Shown here piece by piece: positions 9,619-19,197 of a DNA stretch of 64,000 nt. Below the pieces are notes generated by a model. That model saw nothing but the letters and a program-made list of their open reading frames with translations, did no database searches and was not told where the DNA came from. How positions within the stretch are numbered: position 1 is the stretch's first letter; every line of letters begins with the position of its first letter. This stretch comes from an uncultured Bacteroides sp. (GTDB lineage Bacteria > Bacteroidota > Bacteroidia > Cytophagales > Cyclobacteriaceae). The stretch lies in assembly GCA_902168185.1 (NCBI GenBank), contig CABHOV010000061.1:207491-271490 (forward strand), read 5' to 3'. A program made the translations under genes and the position numbers.

Positions 9619-9850
9619 ACTCGTTTTATCAAATGATCTCTATAAATGTATTCCTGCCCATGGCGTTTGGCGAAAGTACTAGCAAGTGTGGTGACATGCA
9701 AGATGCCGCTACAGCATTTAATACACAGATATTCGTCCCATTTGCCAGTTATTTGCCCCAGCGCTATAGCTATCGTGATCTTTCAGTTTACCCCTTGCGA
9801 AACCTTTTTTACTTTTACCACGTGAAGGCAACGATTTACCCCAATCCGCT

Positions 9851-10783
9851 ATGAAAGCATTCATTTCACAAACCACACCAGGTCTTACTTTTCGTGTCTG
9901 GGCATATTTTGTTGAAACATTAAAATCACCATTCCCTTATTACCTCAACGATGATCGTAAGAATACTCTGATCCCCGCAGGCATGAGTATTTTCCTAGTG
10001 GTCTTTATGCTGGTGTTTCAGCCGTATAACCCGCAGAAAGTTATTCTGATAGGCAGCGTTACCTTCATTGTTCTGTTTGCAAACATTGTTCTTTTGCCTC
10101 GATTATTTCCGGCACTCTTCGAGGCGTCCAACTGGACGGTGGGTAAATATATTCTGTTTACGCTCTGGCAACTTTTCGTTGATGGTATAGTCACGGCTAT
10201 TGCCTTGCACGTCTTTAATTTTCATCCCGAGGTCACCTTAATGGAAAAGATGTATAAGGTTTATTCGGGTGTTTTCACCAATGGAATTATTCCCATTGCC
10301 CTTGCAACATTGGTTTTGCGGAATCAAATGCTGCAGGAAAACCTTCGCAGTGCTGTGATGGCCAATCGCGAACTTGAAAGAATCCGGTTGTTAAAAGAAG
10401 ATCCAACGCATACAAAATCAAATATAGTTACCATTTATTCCGATACACGGGAAACCCTGAGTCTGCCACTCTCCGAGCTTTTGTATGTGGAAGCAAGTGA
10501 TAATTACTCAACAGTATATTGGAAGAATGGTGAGGGGGTAGAAAAAAAGATGCTGCGGATCAATCTTAAAAACATGGAAAGTCAGCTCGATAACTACTTT
10601 GCCATTCGTTGTCACCGGTCTTTTATTGTTAACATCAATGCTATAGATCACGTCACGGGTAATGCCAACGGCTATAAGCTGGGAATCAAGGATACCAATT
10701 TCTCGGTACCGGTATCGCGCGCAAAAGGGAAAGAAGTTATTGAGAAAATTGGCCAGCTCCGAAATGTGTTTGAATTGAACTAG
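9851..10783 (+). CDS. Membrane-bound LytTR-family transcriptional regulator
   Basis: A 310-residue protein with an N-terminal membrane domain of four helices (about 42-60, 67-88, 104-122, 136-158), a short linker (about 165-200) and a C-terminal LytTR DNA-binding domain (about 205-300) with LLYVEASDNYSTVYW and FAIRCHRSFIVNINAID, the family's hallmark blocks. It has no receiver domain, so it probably senses a membrane or periplasmic signal directly. It sits 250 bp upstream of a TonB receptor on the same strand, which it may control; that link is inference. The start is the ATG at 9851. Confidence 0.88.
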   Translation: MKAFISQTTPGLTFRVWAYFVETLKSPFPYYLNDDRKNTLIPAGMSIFLVVFMLVFQPYNPQKVILIGSVTFIVLFANIVLLPRLFPALFEASNWTVGKYILFTLWQLFVDGIVTAIALHVFNFHPEVTLMEKMYKVYSGVFTNGIIPIALATLVLRNQMLQENLRSAVMANRELERIRLLKEDPTHTKSNIVTIYSDTRETLSLPLSELLYVEASDNYSTVYWKNGEGVEKKMLRINLKNMESQLDNYFAIRCHRSFIVNINAIDHVTGNANGYKLGIKDTNFSVPVSRAKGKEVIEKIGQLRNVFELN

Positions 10784-11030
10784 TCATTCACCTCACATTA
10801 TAGTTATTGATAACACGGGCTTGTTTCTCGTACCTAAGCATATTCCACTCACTACATTCCGGTATATCTATACCTCTGTGCAAGCTTCATTCCCGTTAGG
10901 GAAGCAAACAAACTAACGAAACACTTATGAATGCAATGCTCATCCATCCGGCAGATATAATTCTGCCAAAAACTTCTTTGTGCAGTGAGAATTTTTTCAT
11001 CATCATGTTCACGATATCCTTATAGTACAT

Positions 11031-13439
11031 ATGAGAATACACGCATCCCTTCGATTGTTGACAAGCATGGTTATGCTGCTTACATGCGCACTGTCCGAGC
11101 TCGCTGCGCAGTCCACACAAACTATACGCGGGAAAGTTGTTGATGGCGTGAGCAACACCGCGCTTATCGGTGTAAGCCTCCTGATTGTAAGCTCTGATGA
11201 TAAAGTATATGGAAGCACCACCGATTCAGAAGGAAGATTTCGTATTGACAACGTCCCCGTAGGCAGGCATACGATCAGAGTTACCTATATAGGCTACGAA
11301 GAGCAGACCATTGCCAATGTTATCGTTACCGCAGGAAAGGAAGTTGTACTGACTTTTAGTCTCACGGAAAGTGTAAATCAATTGAACGAGGTTGTTATCA
11401 TGGACAATGTCAAGAATGATAAAACCGCTACCAACAATGATATAGCCGTTGTAAGCGCTCGTTCGTTTAATGTAGACGACACGAAGCGATATGCAGGGGC
11501 TATAGGAGATCCTTCGCGGATGGCTGCTAATTTCGCAGGCGTTGTGGGAGGAAATGATTCACGTAATGATATCGTTGTGCGGGGAAATTCACCCACCGGG
11601 ATGTTGTGGCAGCTTGAAGGACTGAACATTCCGAATCCAAATCACTTCGGTGCCCTTGTGAGCACAGGAGGTCCAGTAAGTATATTAAATAATAACAACC
11701 TCGATAAATCAGATTTCATGACCAGTGCCTTTCCGTCACAGTATGGGAATGCAACGGCCGGGGTATTCGATCTTCGGCTGCGCGATGGCAACAATGAAAA
11801 ACGAGAACTCTTGGGGCAAGTAGGGTTCAATGGATTTGAATTCGGTGCGGAAGGCCCATTCTCTAATAAATCAAACGCTTCATATATAGCGAACTATAGA
11901 TACTCTACCCTGGGATTATTTCAGACGCTTGGTATAGAATTCGGAACAGGGTCCAACACACCTTCCTACCAGGATTTAAATTTCAAAGTAAGCTTGCCAA
12001 CTTCCAATGGAGGGAAGTGGACTATATTTGGTATTGGCGGGATGAGTTCGGTTGATCTTCTTGGAAGTGAAGCTGATCTTGATAAAAATGACAATCTGTA
12101 TGGCACCGAAAATCGGGATTCCTATACGCAATACAGAACTGGTGTGGCAGGCCTGAGTTATGAAAAGAGTATAGCCAGTACGTATTTACGTTTTACGGCA
12201 GGGGCAAGTGCTACCAGTGAAAGCTTTGATTCGGATTCACTCGTGCGCAATAATGAAAATGAAGTGATCGCCCGACACCTTCGTGCAGAAGGTGATATGA
12301 ATACACAGAAGTATTCTTTTAATTTTTATACGCGCACTAAATTCAACGCGCGCAATAGTGTTACCTCCGGCTTTTATATTGATGCTACACAATTCGATCT
12401 TTTCAACCGGGATGTATATGCCAATCTAAACAGTGACACCGTTCGGTTAGATGTGAAGGATGAGGCTACACTATATCAGTTTTTTACCAGTTGGAAACAC
12501 CGGTTCAGCCAACAGCTTGTTCTGAATGCAGGTGCACATGTGCAATATTATAGCTTGAATGAGCAATGGGCACTGGAGCCACGGGTTAGTCTCCAGTATA
12601 TAATCAACACGAACCAATCCCTAAGTGTAGGATATGGAATTCATAATCAAGCCCAGAACATCACAACAAGTTTTATACAGACGAAGACATCAACCGGCGA
12701 ACTTTTGCTGACAAATAAAAACCTCGACTTCACCACCAGTCAGCATTATGTACTCACCTATGATTGGAATATATCTGAGAATCTACGATTGAAGGCAGAG
12801 GGATATTATCAAACGTTATCGAACGTACCCGTTGAAAGAGAGCGCTCATCTTTTTCTGCGCTTAACACCGGTGTTAGTTTTGCTATAGAAGATGAAGATA
12901 GTCTTGTAAATAAAGGCTCGGGCCGTAACTATGGTATCGAGTTGACGCTTGAACGCTTCTTCAGCAAAGGATATTATTTTTTAGTCACGACATCGTTGTT
13001 TGATTCAAAGTATAAGGGCAGCGATGGTATCACCAGAAATACTGCATTCAACACACAGTATGTATTGAATGCGTTGGCAGGGAAGGAGTGGCGTATTGGT
13101 AAGGCCCGAAATTTCTTTTCTGTTAACCTGAAACTTACCACCATAGGAGGGAAGCGACTCACACCGATCGATATCGCGAATTCTCAGCTATATGGAAGGA
13201 CTATATATAAAGACAGCGAAGCATTCAGCGAGAGACAAGATCCGTACTTTCGAGCTGATCTTCGTTTTTCATATCGCAAAGAATATAAACGCAGTACACT
13301 TGAAGTTGCCCTCGACTTGCAAAACCTGACCAACAACGAAAACATTTTTATGCAATCGTATAATGCACGTACGAACTCGGTGGTAACACAATACCAGCAA
13401 TCATTCTTTCCGGTTCCGTATGTTCGGTTTACATTTTAA
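11031..13439 (+). CDS. TonB-dependent outer-membrane receptor with carboxypeptidase-like N-terminal domain
   Basis: An 802-residue receptor with a signal peptide (about 1-26, ending in ELAAQ), a carboxypeptidase-regulatory-like beta-sandwich (about 30-115: IRGKVVDG, STTDSEGRFRIDNVPVG) and then a plug domain and beta-barrel ending in a terminal aromatic residue (VRFTF). This N-terminal domain is common in Bacteroidota receptors. There is no SusD partner beside it, so it is not a classical SusC. The ligand is unknown. It is downstream of the LytTR regulator and convergent with a YfiR-family gene, as other receptors in the window are also associated with YfiR genes. Confidence 0.9.
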   Translation: MRIHASLRLLTSMVMLLTCALSELAAQSTQTIRGKVVDGVSNTALIGVSLLIVSSDDKVYGSTTDSEGRFRIDNVPVGRHTIRVTYIGYEEQTIANVIVTAGKEVVLTFSLTESVNQLNEVVIMDNVKNDKTATNNDIAVVSARSFNVDDTKRYAGAIGDPSRMAANFAGVVGGNDSRNDIVVRGNSPTGMLWQLEGLNIPNPNHFGALVSTGGPVSILNNNNLDKSDFMTSAFPSQYGNATAGVFDLRLRDGNNEKRELLGQVGFNGFEFGAEGPFSNKSNASYIANYRYSTLGLFQTLGIEFGTGSNTPSYQDLNFKVSLPTSNGGKWTIFGIGGMSSVDLLGSEADLDKNDNLYGTENRDSYTQYRTGVAGLSYEKSIASTYLRFTAGASATSESFDSDSLVRNNENEVIARHLRAEGDMNTQKYSFNFYTRTKFNARNSVTSGFYIDATQFDLFNRDVYANLNSDTVRLDVKDEATLYQFFTSWKHRFSQQLVLNAGAHVQYYSLNEQWALEPRVSLQYIINTNQSLSVGYGIHNQAQNITTSFIQTKTSTGELLLTNKNLDFTTSQHYVLTYDWNISENLRLKAEGYYQTLSNVPVERERSSFSALNTGVSFAIEDEDSLVNKGSGRNYGIELTLERFFSKGYYFLVTTSLFDSKYKGSDGITRNTAFNTQYVLNALAGKEWRIGKARNFFSVNLKLTTIGGKRLTPIDIANSQLYGRTIYKDSEAFSERQDPYFRADLRFSYRKEYKRSTLEVALDLQNLTNNENIFMQSYNARTNSVVTQYQQSFFPVPYVRFTF

Positions 13440-13457
13440 TACCGTATAGGGGGTATG

Positions 13458-13500
13458 CCGGCTACGAATAGGATGAGGTATAGATTGGTGCAGTAGCCGG
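13458..13500. terminator. Possible terminator between convergent receptor and YfiR genes
   Basis: An 8-bp GC-rich stem, CCGGCTAC (13458-13465) with GTAGCCGG (13493-13500), has a 27-nt loop, no U tract and lies between two convergent genes. Confidence 0.35.
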
Positions 13501-13521
13501 TAAAGTATGTTAACAGATTTT

Positions 13522-14043
13522 TCACAAAACCTCGTGTGCGAGCGTAACAATCTGCATCGCTGTCTTCAGGTTTCTCTTCTGTAGATCCTTGCCATTCATA
13601 TCGTATCGGAGTCTGTTATCGACCATGGTAAAGCTGATGCCCGCGCCTCCCTGGTGCAGCAGTTGACGTTCGGTAATAATCAATATTGGTTTACCATCCG
13701 TTGCTTTTACCAGCTCTGCTAACAAATCACTTTTTTCATCGGCAAGGTATATAACACAAGCATCAGCTACGCTAGTCACTTCATTTACTTTCACAACACG
13801 TGCTATAGCTCCTGCGAAAGATTTTCCTTCCATGCTCTTTTGCAGTTCATCGAATGCAGGGGTTTCACCGAGTACAAGCACTTTGAAGTCACCAGTGAAA
13901 TTTGGCCATGAACTATACTTGGCAAAACTCTGCACAAACAACGCATACGACCGATGAATGGTGATTTGAGAATTCGCAGTGAGTTGTGTGAATAGTACAA
14001 GTGAGACTATTAGTATACACCTGAAAACCATTTTAGGTAACAT
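13522..14043 (-). CDS. YfiR/HmsC-family (DUF4154) periplasmic protein
   Basis: A 173-residue protein with a signal peptide (about 1-26, ending in TANSQ) and the DUF4154 fold: an N-terminal YALFVQSFAKYSSWP block, the strand FKVLVLGETP, a middle Asp/Tyr segment (ACVIYLADEKS), then ILIITERQLLHQGGAGISFTMVDNRLRYDMN. In Pseudomonas YfiR restrains the diguanylate cyclase YfiN in the periplasm; no YfiN partner is seen here. It is convergent with the 11031 receptor and paralogous to the copy at 43572 and the pseudogene at 46393, so the family seems tied to TonB receptors in this genome. Confidence 0.82.
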   Translation of the reverse strand: MLPKMVFRCILIVSLVLFTQLTANSQITIHRSYALFVQSFAKYSSWPNFTGDFKVLVLGETPAFDELQKSMEGKSFAGAIARVVKVNEVTSVADACVIYLADEKSDLLAELVKATDGKPILIITERQLLHQGGAGISFTMVDNRLRYDMNGKDLQKRNLKTAMQIVTLAHEVL

Positions 14044-14376
14044 TTGATTTAATAATTCAACTCAATGATAACCTAAAGTGACCTGTTGTAAAATACCCCG
14101 ATTTTACTTCGAGTTCCTTAAAATAGTGGTATAGTGGAATGATAATCTAGAATGGGCTATAGATCGTGTTAACTATACGATGCTTAATCTAACGATAGGT
14201 ATAAGGGATGGCTGTTGATTATAATACCACATTATGAGTGATGCTATAATTACTGCCTGGCTTTTTAAATTGTTTATTTTTTGACTTGCTTCTAGAGTAA
14301 CGGGTGATAAGGACAAAGTATAGACCTAATTTATTTCAATAGGACACGTGAAATTGTCGTATTCAAATAAGTATTT
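14044..14376. other. Intergenic region, 333 bp, no gene seen
   Basis: This AT-rich stretch lies downstream of the antitoxin-like gene, where a toxin gene would be expected. All three leftward frames are broken by stops and no PIN-domain start block (LLDTN) is visible. Confidence 0.5.
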
Positions 14377-14619
14377 TCAAGGCGCCTCCGTATTACAATT
14401 GATGTGTATGCTTTTCTTAAGAGTGGAGATGATATCGTCTGCTGATTCATCGGAGAGAAAACCTCCGAACAAATCGTGTAATGATTTGTTATCTTTTTTT
14501 TGCGAACCCTTAAAGGAATCGGACAGCCTTGAGATTAATTCAAGCTTGTTGTCGTGACTTAAACTTTTTAAGAGTTCGAGATAACTATCTACCAATTTAT
14601 GTTCAGAGTTTGTTCTCAT
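14377..14619 (-). CDS. Small antitoxin-like protein, orphan
   Basis: An 80-residue protein with the pattern VDSYLELLKSLSHDNKLELI, then a polar linker, and SLHDLFGGFLSDESADDIISTLKKS at the C-terminus. This arrangement (an LLxxLSxxxKLELI helix and a terminal FGxxxSxESAxxII motif) resembles the small antitoxins that precede PIN-domain VapC toxins in Bacteroidota. No toxin gene follows, and the next gene is unrelated. It could equally be a small conserved protein of other function. Transcribed leftward, 35 bp after the Nudix regulator gene, so read-through is possible. Confidence 0.5.
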   Translation of the reverse strand: MRTNSEHKLVDSYLELLKSLSHDNKLELISRLSDSFKGSQKKDNKSLHDLFGGFLSDESADDIISTLKKSIHINCNTEAP

Positions 14620-14654
14620 CTACTTAGTTAATCATTCGTTAGGCATTTTCATAA

Positions 14655-15347
14655 CTAAAGCTCAAATGTAAAACCCTTTTCCGTAAGCTTATCATAGATC
14701 TTTTTATCAAACCTATATAAACTTGCTGCGCGGTGCGATACATCTTTTTGTTTTTCTTCGCAGGGCACCAGTAAATTCATTTTCATCAGCTTGCGTCTGA
14801 AGTTAGGCTTGTCAAGTTTTTTATTTAGTATAGCTTCGTATAGTTCTTGCAATTGTAGTAGCGTAAATTTCTTTGGCAGCAGATTAAATCCGATGGGCTC
14901 GTGCCGTACTTTATGTTTTAGGTGGGATAACCCTGCTTCGAGTATATCTTTGTGATCGTATGGTAATTCAGGAATGTCGCCAATCTTAAACCACTTTACG
15001 TCAGAAGCTGTGAAGCCAGGGTCCAGAGTATAGTTTTCCGGTTTCACTAATGCATAGTACGCGATAGTAATTACACGTTTGGAAGGATAACGATTTACAT
15101 TGCCGAAGGCGCGAAGTTGCTCCAGATAAATTTTAGATACACCCGTAAGGTCGTGAAGAATGCGCGCGGCAGCATCATCTGAGCTCTCATTATATTTAAT
15201 CCATCCGCCCGGCAGTGCCCACTTGCCTTTGCTGATCCCTTCACCGTGTTGTACGAGCAGAACATCAAGTTCGCTCTTTTTAAAACCGAAGATCAGACAG
15301 TCAATTGAAAGCGCATCAATCACTGCATCCGGAAAATCTTTTGCCAT
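14655..15347 (-). CDS. Nudix-derived (NrtR/AraR-like) transcriptional regulator, probable xylose regulator
   Basis: A 230-residue protein with a Nudix domain (about 8-140) and a C-terminal winged-helix region (about 145-228). The Nudix box is degenerate: Gly48, Glu54, Arg62 and Gly69 are in register, but the catalytic Glu positions read Ile63, Asp66 and Leu67 (RILHDLTGV instead of REUxEExGU), so hydrolysis is unlikely. Loss of the catalytic box plus a DNA-binding tail is the signature of NrtR-type regulators, which in Bacteroidota include the arabinose regulator AraR. It is divergent from xylB and xylA, so control of these genes in response to a pentose is the natural reading. Confidence 0.85.
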   Translation of the reverse strand: MAKDFPDAVIDALSIDCLIFGFKKSELDVLLVQHGEGISKGKWALPGGWIKYNESSDDAAARILHDLTGVSKIYLEQLRAFGNVNRYPSKRVITIAYYALVKPENYTLDPGFTASDVKWFKIGDIPELPYDHKDILEAGLSHLKHKVRHEPIGFNLLPKKFTLLQLQELYEAILNKKLDKPNFRRKLMKMNLLVPCEEKQKDVSHRAASLYRFDKKIYDKLTEKGFTFEL

Positions 15348-15389
15348 AAGTCGTATCAGCCGGGAAGATAGAAAATAATTTCAGCACAC

Positions 15390-15422
15390 TTGTAGTCAAA
15401 TGTACTATAAGTTATATCTTTA
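15390..15422 (+). promoter_or_regulatory. Candidate xylB promoter
   Basis: TTG (15390-15392) is followed after 22 nt by TATCTTTA (15415-15422), close to the Bacteroidota consensus TTG-N19-25-TAnnTTTG with the last base differing. It lies in the 199-bp intergenic region shared by the divergent regulator, where an operator would also be expected; no convincing palindrome was identified. Confidence 0.3.
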
Positions 15423-15546
15423 CCCAACTTTCAACCGATTGAACATTCACTTCATGAAGTATTGGCCGATTTTCTTTTTCTTTAAAAAGTGCCTGGCTGC
15501 ACGTGATTGTACTCCTTTTTTGACCTATTTATCTATATAAAGAAAT

Positions 15547-17040
15547 ATGAAATACCTGTTGGGATATGACCTCGGAAGTTCTTCAGTAAAAGCCTCATTG
15601 ATCGATGTGAGTACCGGGCAAACGGCTGCGTCAGCTCAATCTCCGTCAGAGGAAATGCCGATGCTGGCGGTACACGCTGGCTGGGCAGAGCAAGACCCTG
15701 AGATGTGGTGGGAGCATGCTGTTAAAGCATTACAGACTTGTTTAAAGAGATCAAATATCAATGGTGCTGATATTGCCGCGATCGGTATTTCATACCAGAT
15801 GCACGGCCTTGTATGTGTTGATAAAGATCAGAAAGCATTACGGCCTTCAATCATTTGGTGCGATAGCCGTGCCGTTGAAATTGGTAAGCAAGCTTTTCAA
15901 CAACTGGGTGCTGATTATTCACTACAGCATTTATTGAATTCACCTGGCAACTTTACGGCCTCCAAACTCAAGTGGGTAAAAGACAATGAACCGAAGGTGT
16001 TTGAGCGTATTCATAAAGTAATGCTCCCCGGGGATTACCTGGCAATGCGTTTGACGGGAGATATTGTTACGACTGCTTCCGGTTTATCGGAAGGTATGTT
16101 TTGGGATTATGAAGCGGAGTCGCCTTCAAAGAAGTTATTAGAGCTTTATGGTATATCTCCGGATTTACTGGCGACACAAGCCCCTACATTTTCTGTGCAG
16201 GGTAACGTGAAAAAAGATATAGCATCACTGTTGGGATTGAAAGAAGGTACACCGGTGAGTTACCGCGCAGGCGATCAACCTAACAATGCATTTTCTTTAA
16301 ATGTATTGAATCCGGGCGAGACTGCTGCAACAGCGGGTACTTCTGGCGTTATATATAGTGTAACGGATAAAAACGCATTTGATCAAAAGTCACGCGTGAA
16401 TACATTCATTCACGTCAATGACAAACGTCCTTCGAAAAGCAATGGAGTATTATTGTGTATCAACGGTACGGGTATCCTCAACAGCTGGCTGCGCAAGAAT
16501 TTAAAAAGCAACGGCGAGCCTTATGGATACGATGCAATTAATACAATAGCCTCACAAGCTCCTATAGGATCAGAAGGATTAACAGTGCTTCCTTTTGGTA
16601 ATGGAGCAGAACGTGTGTTGGAAGACAAAAATATCAACAGCTCGTTTTATGGCTTGAATTTTAATCGTCACTCACAGGCTCATATGTTCAGAGCTGCACA
16701 GGAAGGAATCGTATTTGCATTGAAATATGGTTTCGATGTTTTACAAGGGATGGGATTAAAGACCAATGTAATTCGTGCCGGAAACGCGAATATGTTTCTT
16801 AGTCCGCTGTTCCGTGAAGCTTTTGTAAATACGATCGGTGCCCGATTAGAGTTGTATGATACCGATGGTTCGAAAGGTGCAGCGCTTGGGGCCGGTGTTG
16901 GTGCTGGTATATATGGTTCGTTTGAAGAAGCTTTTAAAGGATTGAAGATTATCAAATCAGAAGAACCTGATGCAGCAAAATCTTCTGCCTATAAGGAAGC
17001 CTATAGCGGCTGGTTAAAATTACTGGAAGGACAGCTTTAA
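15547..17040 (+). CDS. xylB: Xylulokinase
   Basis: A 497-residue FGGY-family kinase that phosphorylates D-xylulose to xylulose 5-phosphate with ATP in the cytoplasm. The N-terminal domain opens with GYDLGSSSVKASLID (phosphate-1 loop) and has SYQMHGLVCVD and IIWCDSRA, substrate-side blocks of xylulokinases (the MHG segment is characteristic). The C-terminal ATPase domain has GDQPNNAF, TAGTSGVIY and KGAALGAGVGAG. The length is normal. It is the first gene of a xylB-xylA unit with 125 bp between genes and a Nudix-type regulator divergent upstream. Product xylulose 5-phosphate enters the pentose phosphate pathway. Confidence 0.96.
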   Translation: MKYLLGYDLGSSSVKASLIDVSTGQTAASAQSPSEEMPMLAVHAGWAEQDPEMWWEHAVKALQTCLKRSNINGADIAAIGISYQMHGLVCVDKDQKALRPSIIWCDSRAVEIGKQAFQQLGADYSLQHLLNSPGNFTASKLKWVKDNEPKVFERIHKVMLPGDYLAMRLTGDIVTTASGLSEGMFWDYEAESPSKKLLELYGISPDLLATQAPTFSVQGNVKKDIASLLGLKEGTPVSYRAGDQPNNAFSLNVLNPGETAATAGTSGVIYSVTDKNAFDQKSRVNTFIHVNDKRPSKSNGVLLCINGTGILNSWLRKNLKSNGEPYGYDAINTIASQAPIGSEGLTVLPFGNGAERVLEDKNINSSFYGLNFNRHSQAHMFRAAQEGIVFALKYGFDVLQGMGLKTNVIRAGNANMFLSPLFREAFVNTIGARLELYDTDGSKGAALGAGVGAGIYGSFEEAFKGLKIIKSEEPDAAKSSAYKEAYSGWLKLLEGQL

Positions 17041-17165
17041 AAATGCGTAGCTTTTAATAGGAATCTTTTCATGAAGGACTGGATAAAATCCATGACTATA
17101 TATAGAACAGATTGAGACAATAACGGATATATTTCAATAAGTAGGATCTTAATAAATTAAAACAA

Positions 17166-18494
17166 ATGAAACTTACACTCGGAGACAAGGAATACTTCAA
17201 AGGCATTGGCCAGGTGAAGTATGAAGGTAAAGAATCAGACAATCCACTGGCATTCAAATTTTATGATGCTAAACAAAAAGTAGGCAAAAAGACGATGGAA
17301 GAACACTTCCGTTTTGCTATAGCGTACTGGCATACATTCTGCGGAACCGGTGGAGATCCGTTCGGACCTGGAACAAAAAATTTCGCATGGAATGAAGGTG
17401 ACGATGCTATGCAACGCGCCTATAATAAAATGGATGCAGCCTTCGAATTCATCACCAAGATTGGTGCTCCTTTTTATTGCTTTCACGATTTCGACCTGGT
17501 AGAAGAAGGTGCTACGTTGAAAGAATCCTCTGAGCGCATCGAGAAGATCACTGAGTATGCTAAGAAGAAACAAAAAGCCTCTGGTGTAAAATTACTGTGG
17601 GGAACAGCGAACCTGTTTTCGAATCCTCGCTATATGAATGGCGCTGCTACCAATCCTGATTTCAATGTAGTATGCTATGCTGCGACTCAAGTGAAAAATG
17701 CGTTGGATGCTACCATCGAATTGGGTGGTTCTAATTATGTGTTCTGGGGTGGACGTGAAGGCTATATGTCTTTGCTGAACACGGACATGAAACGTGAGAT
17801 CGAAAATCTTGCGCGCTTCCTGCACGCATCCAAAGACTACGCGCGTGCACAAGGTTTTAAAGGTACTTTCCTGATCGAGCCTAAGCCGATGGAGCCTTCT
17901 AAACATCAATATGATTTTGACTCTGCTACCTGTATAGCTTTCCTTCGTGAATTTGATTTGATGGACGATTTCAAATTGAACATCGAAGTAAACCATGCTA
18001 CATTAGCACAACATACATTCGACCATGAGCTTCAGGTTGCTGCAAACTCAGGTGTACTTGGAAGTATAGATGCTAACCGCGGTGATAATCAAAACGGTTG
18101 GGATACAGATCAATTTCCGAACAACTTATATGAGTTAACAGAAGCGATGCTGGTAATTTTACAAGCCGGTGGTTTTAAGAACGGTGGTGTAAACTTCGAT
18201 GCGAAGACCAGAAGAAACTCAACAGATCTGGTGGATATATTCCATGCACACATCGGTGGTATGGATTCATTTGCTCGTGGATTGTTAGCTGCACAAGCTA
18301 TATTGGATGATGGCACGTATAGCAAACTTCGTAAAGAGCGCTATGCATCATTTGATTCAGGTAAAGGAAAATTATTTAATCAAGGTAAAGTAGGATTGGA
18401 AGAACTGGTTACACTTGCTCACAAAAATGGCGAGCCTGCACAAATCAGTGGTAAACAAGAATACTACGAGAACCTGTTGAATAAATTCATTTAA
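17166..18494 (+). CDS. xylA: Xylose isomerase
   Basis: A 442-residue class II xylose isomerase, a cytoplasmic TIM-barrel enzyme that interconverts D-xylose and D-xylulose with two divalent metal ions. The motifs are in order: [12 protein letters not shown] with the catalytic His and Asp, [35 protein letters not shown] with metal-binding Glu, [14 protein letters not shown], and [20 protein letters not shown] with the metal-binding Asp cluster. Length and motif order are normal for the family. It is followed by a strong terminator at 18503-18570, which ends the xyl operon. Confidence 0.97.
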   Translation: MKLTLGDKEYFKGIGQVKYEGKESDNPLAFKFYDAKQKVGKKTMEEHFRFAIAYWHTFCGTGGDPFGPGTKNFAWNEGDDAMQRAYNKMDAAFEFITKIGAPFYCFHDFDLVEEGATLKESSERIEKITEYAKKKQKASGVKLLWGTANLFSNPRYMNGAATNPDFNVVCYAATQVKNALDATIELGGSNYVFWGGREGYMSLLNTDMKREIENLARFLHASKDYARAQGFKGTFLIEPKPMEPSKHQYDFDSATCIAFLREFDLMDDFKLNIEVNHATLAQHTFDHELQVAANSGVLGSIDANRGDNQNGWDTDQFPNNLYELTEAMLVILQAGGFKNGGVNFDAKTRRNSTDLVDIFHAHIGGMDSFARGLLAAQAILDDGTYSKLRKERYASFDSGKGKLFNQGKVGLEELVTLAHKNGEPAQISGKQEYYENLLNKFI

Positions 18495-18502
18495 CATTTT
18501 TC

Positions 18503-18570
18503 CTCCCGCAGACTATAGATGAATGGCCTTTATAGGCAATCGTCTGATTAAATCTGCGGGAGATTTTTTT
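18503..18570 (+). terminator. Intrinsic terminator after xylA
   Basis: CTCCCGCAGA (18503-18512) pairs perfectly with TCTGCGGGAG (18553-18562) and is followed by ATTTTTTTT. The loop is 40 nt. Confidence 0.85.
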
Positions 18571-18683
18571 TGTGTACTCAGCACTCGCAGATCCTTTAAA
18601 CGGTATGATCTGTTAAACCGCGAAATCTTTTTGGATTGCTCATCGAAAAGATTTTAGTATCTTGTTTACATAACAAGTACTCT

Positions 18684-19067
18684 ATGAGAACATTTATAAT
18701 GTCACTGCTTGTCATCAGCTCGCTTCACGCCTCAGCTCAAATAAAATCTTCGGAAAGCAGCAATTCACTTCTCGGTTTCTTCAGGACAAAAAAAACTTCT
18801 GACACTTTTAGCTTCCGCGCTTTAAGGCATGCTCCTGTTTTAAGCTCTGCAGATTCGTATGCCCCAGGACGATACTGGCAAACATCCAGCTATACCACGT
18901 ATTCAGAAAATGGCAGAATACGCACCACACATATATTTGATGTAAACGGACAACTTCGTGAATCACGGCCTTCCGTGAGTCTCAAAAAATCTGGCGCCCT
19001 TTCATACCTGCGCGTCCAGTTTTCGTTCCAGCGGCAGCCGACATTATTTACCTATACGATCCATTAA
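18684..19067 (+). CDS. Small secreted protein of unknown function
   Basis: A 127-residue product from the ATG at 18684; the open frame runs 16 codons further upstream, but those do not form a signal peptide, whereas MRTFIMSLLVISSLHASAQ does. The mature part is basic and polar, has no recognised domain and contains a Ser/Tyr-rich middle (YWQTSSYTTYSENGR). The palindrome CTTGTT-tacat-AACAAG sits just upstream of the ATG at 18661-18677. It follows the xylA terminator and precedes another secreted-protein gene. I do not recognise it. Confidence 0.55.
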   Translation: MRTFIMSLLVISSLHASAQIKSSESSNSLLGFFRTKKTSDTFSFRALRHAPVLSSADSYAPGRYWQTSSYTTYSENGRIRTTHIFDVNGQLRESRPSVSLKKSGALSYLRVQFSFQRQPTLFTYTIH

Positions 19068-19175
19068 TTTCTTATCCATCCACTTGTGCTTCTCAGGCGT
19101 TCCTGGCAATTGGGTTTTGTTAGTTAAATAGTCCGCCTTTCCTGTGAATCGTATTTTTCGTTTCACTATGTTCTG

Positions 19176-19183
19176 TACCTTTG
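19176..19183 (+). promoter_or_regulatory. Candidate -7 box upstream of the 19198 gene
   Basis: TACCTTTG matches the Bacteroidota -7 consensus TAnnTTTG exactly. It lies 14 nt before the chosen ATG, implying a very short leader and supporting the ATG at 19198 over upstream starts. No clear TTG at -33 is seen. Confidence 0.35.
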
Positions 19184-19197
19184 ATCAAAGTCATCGC

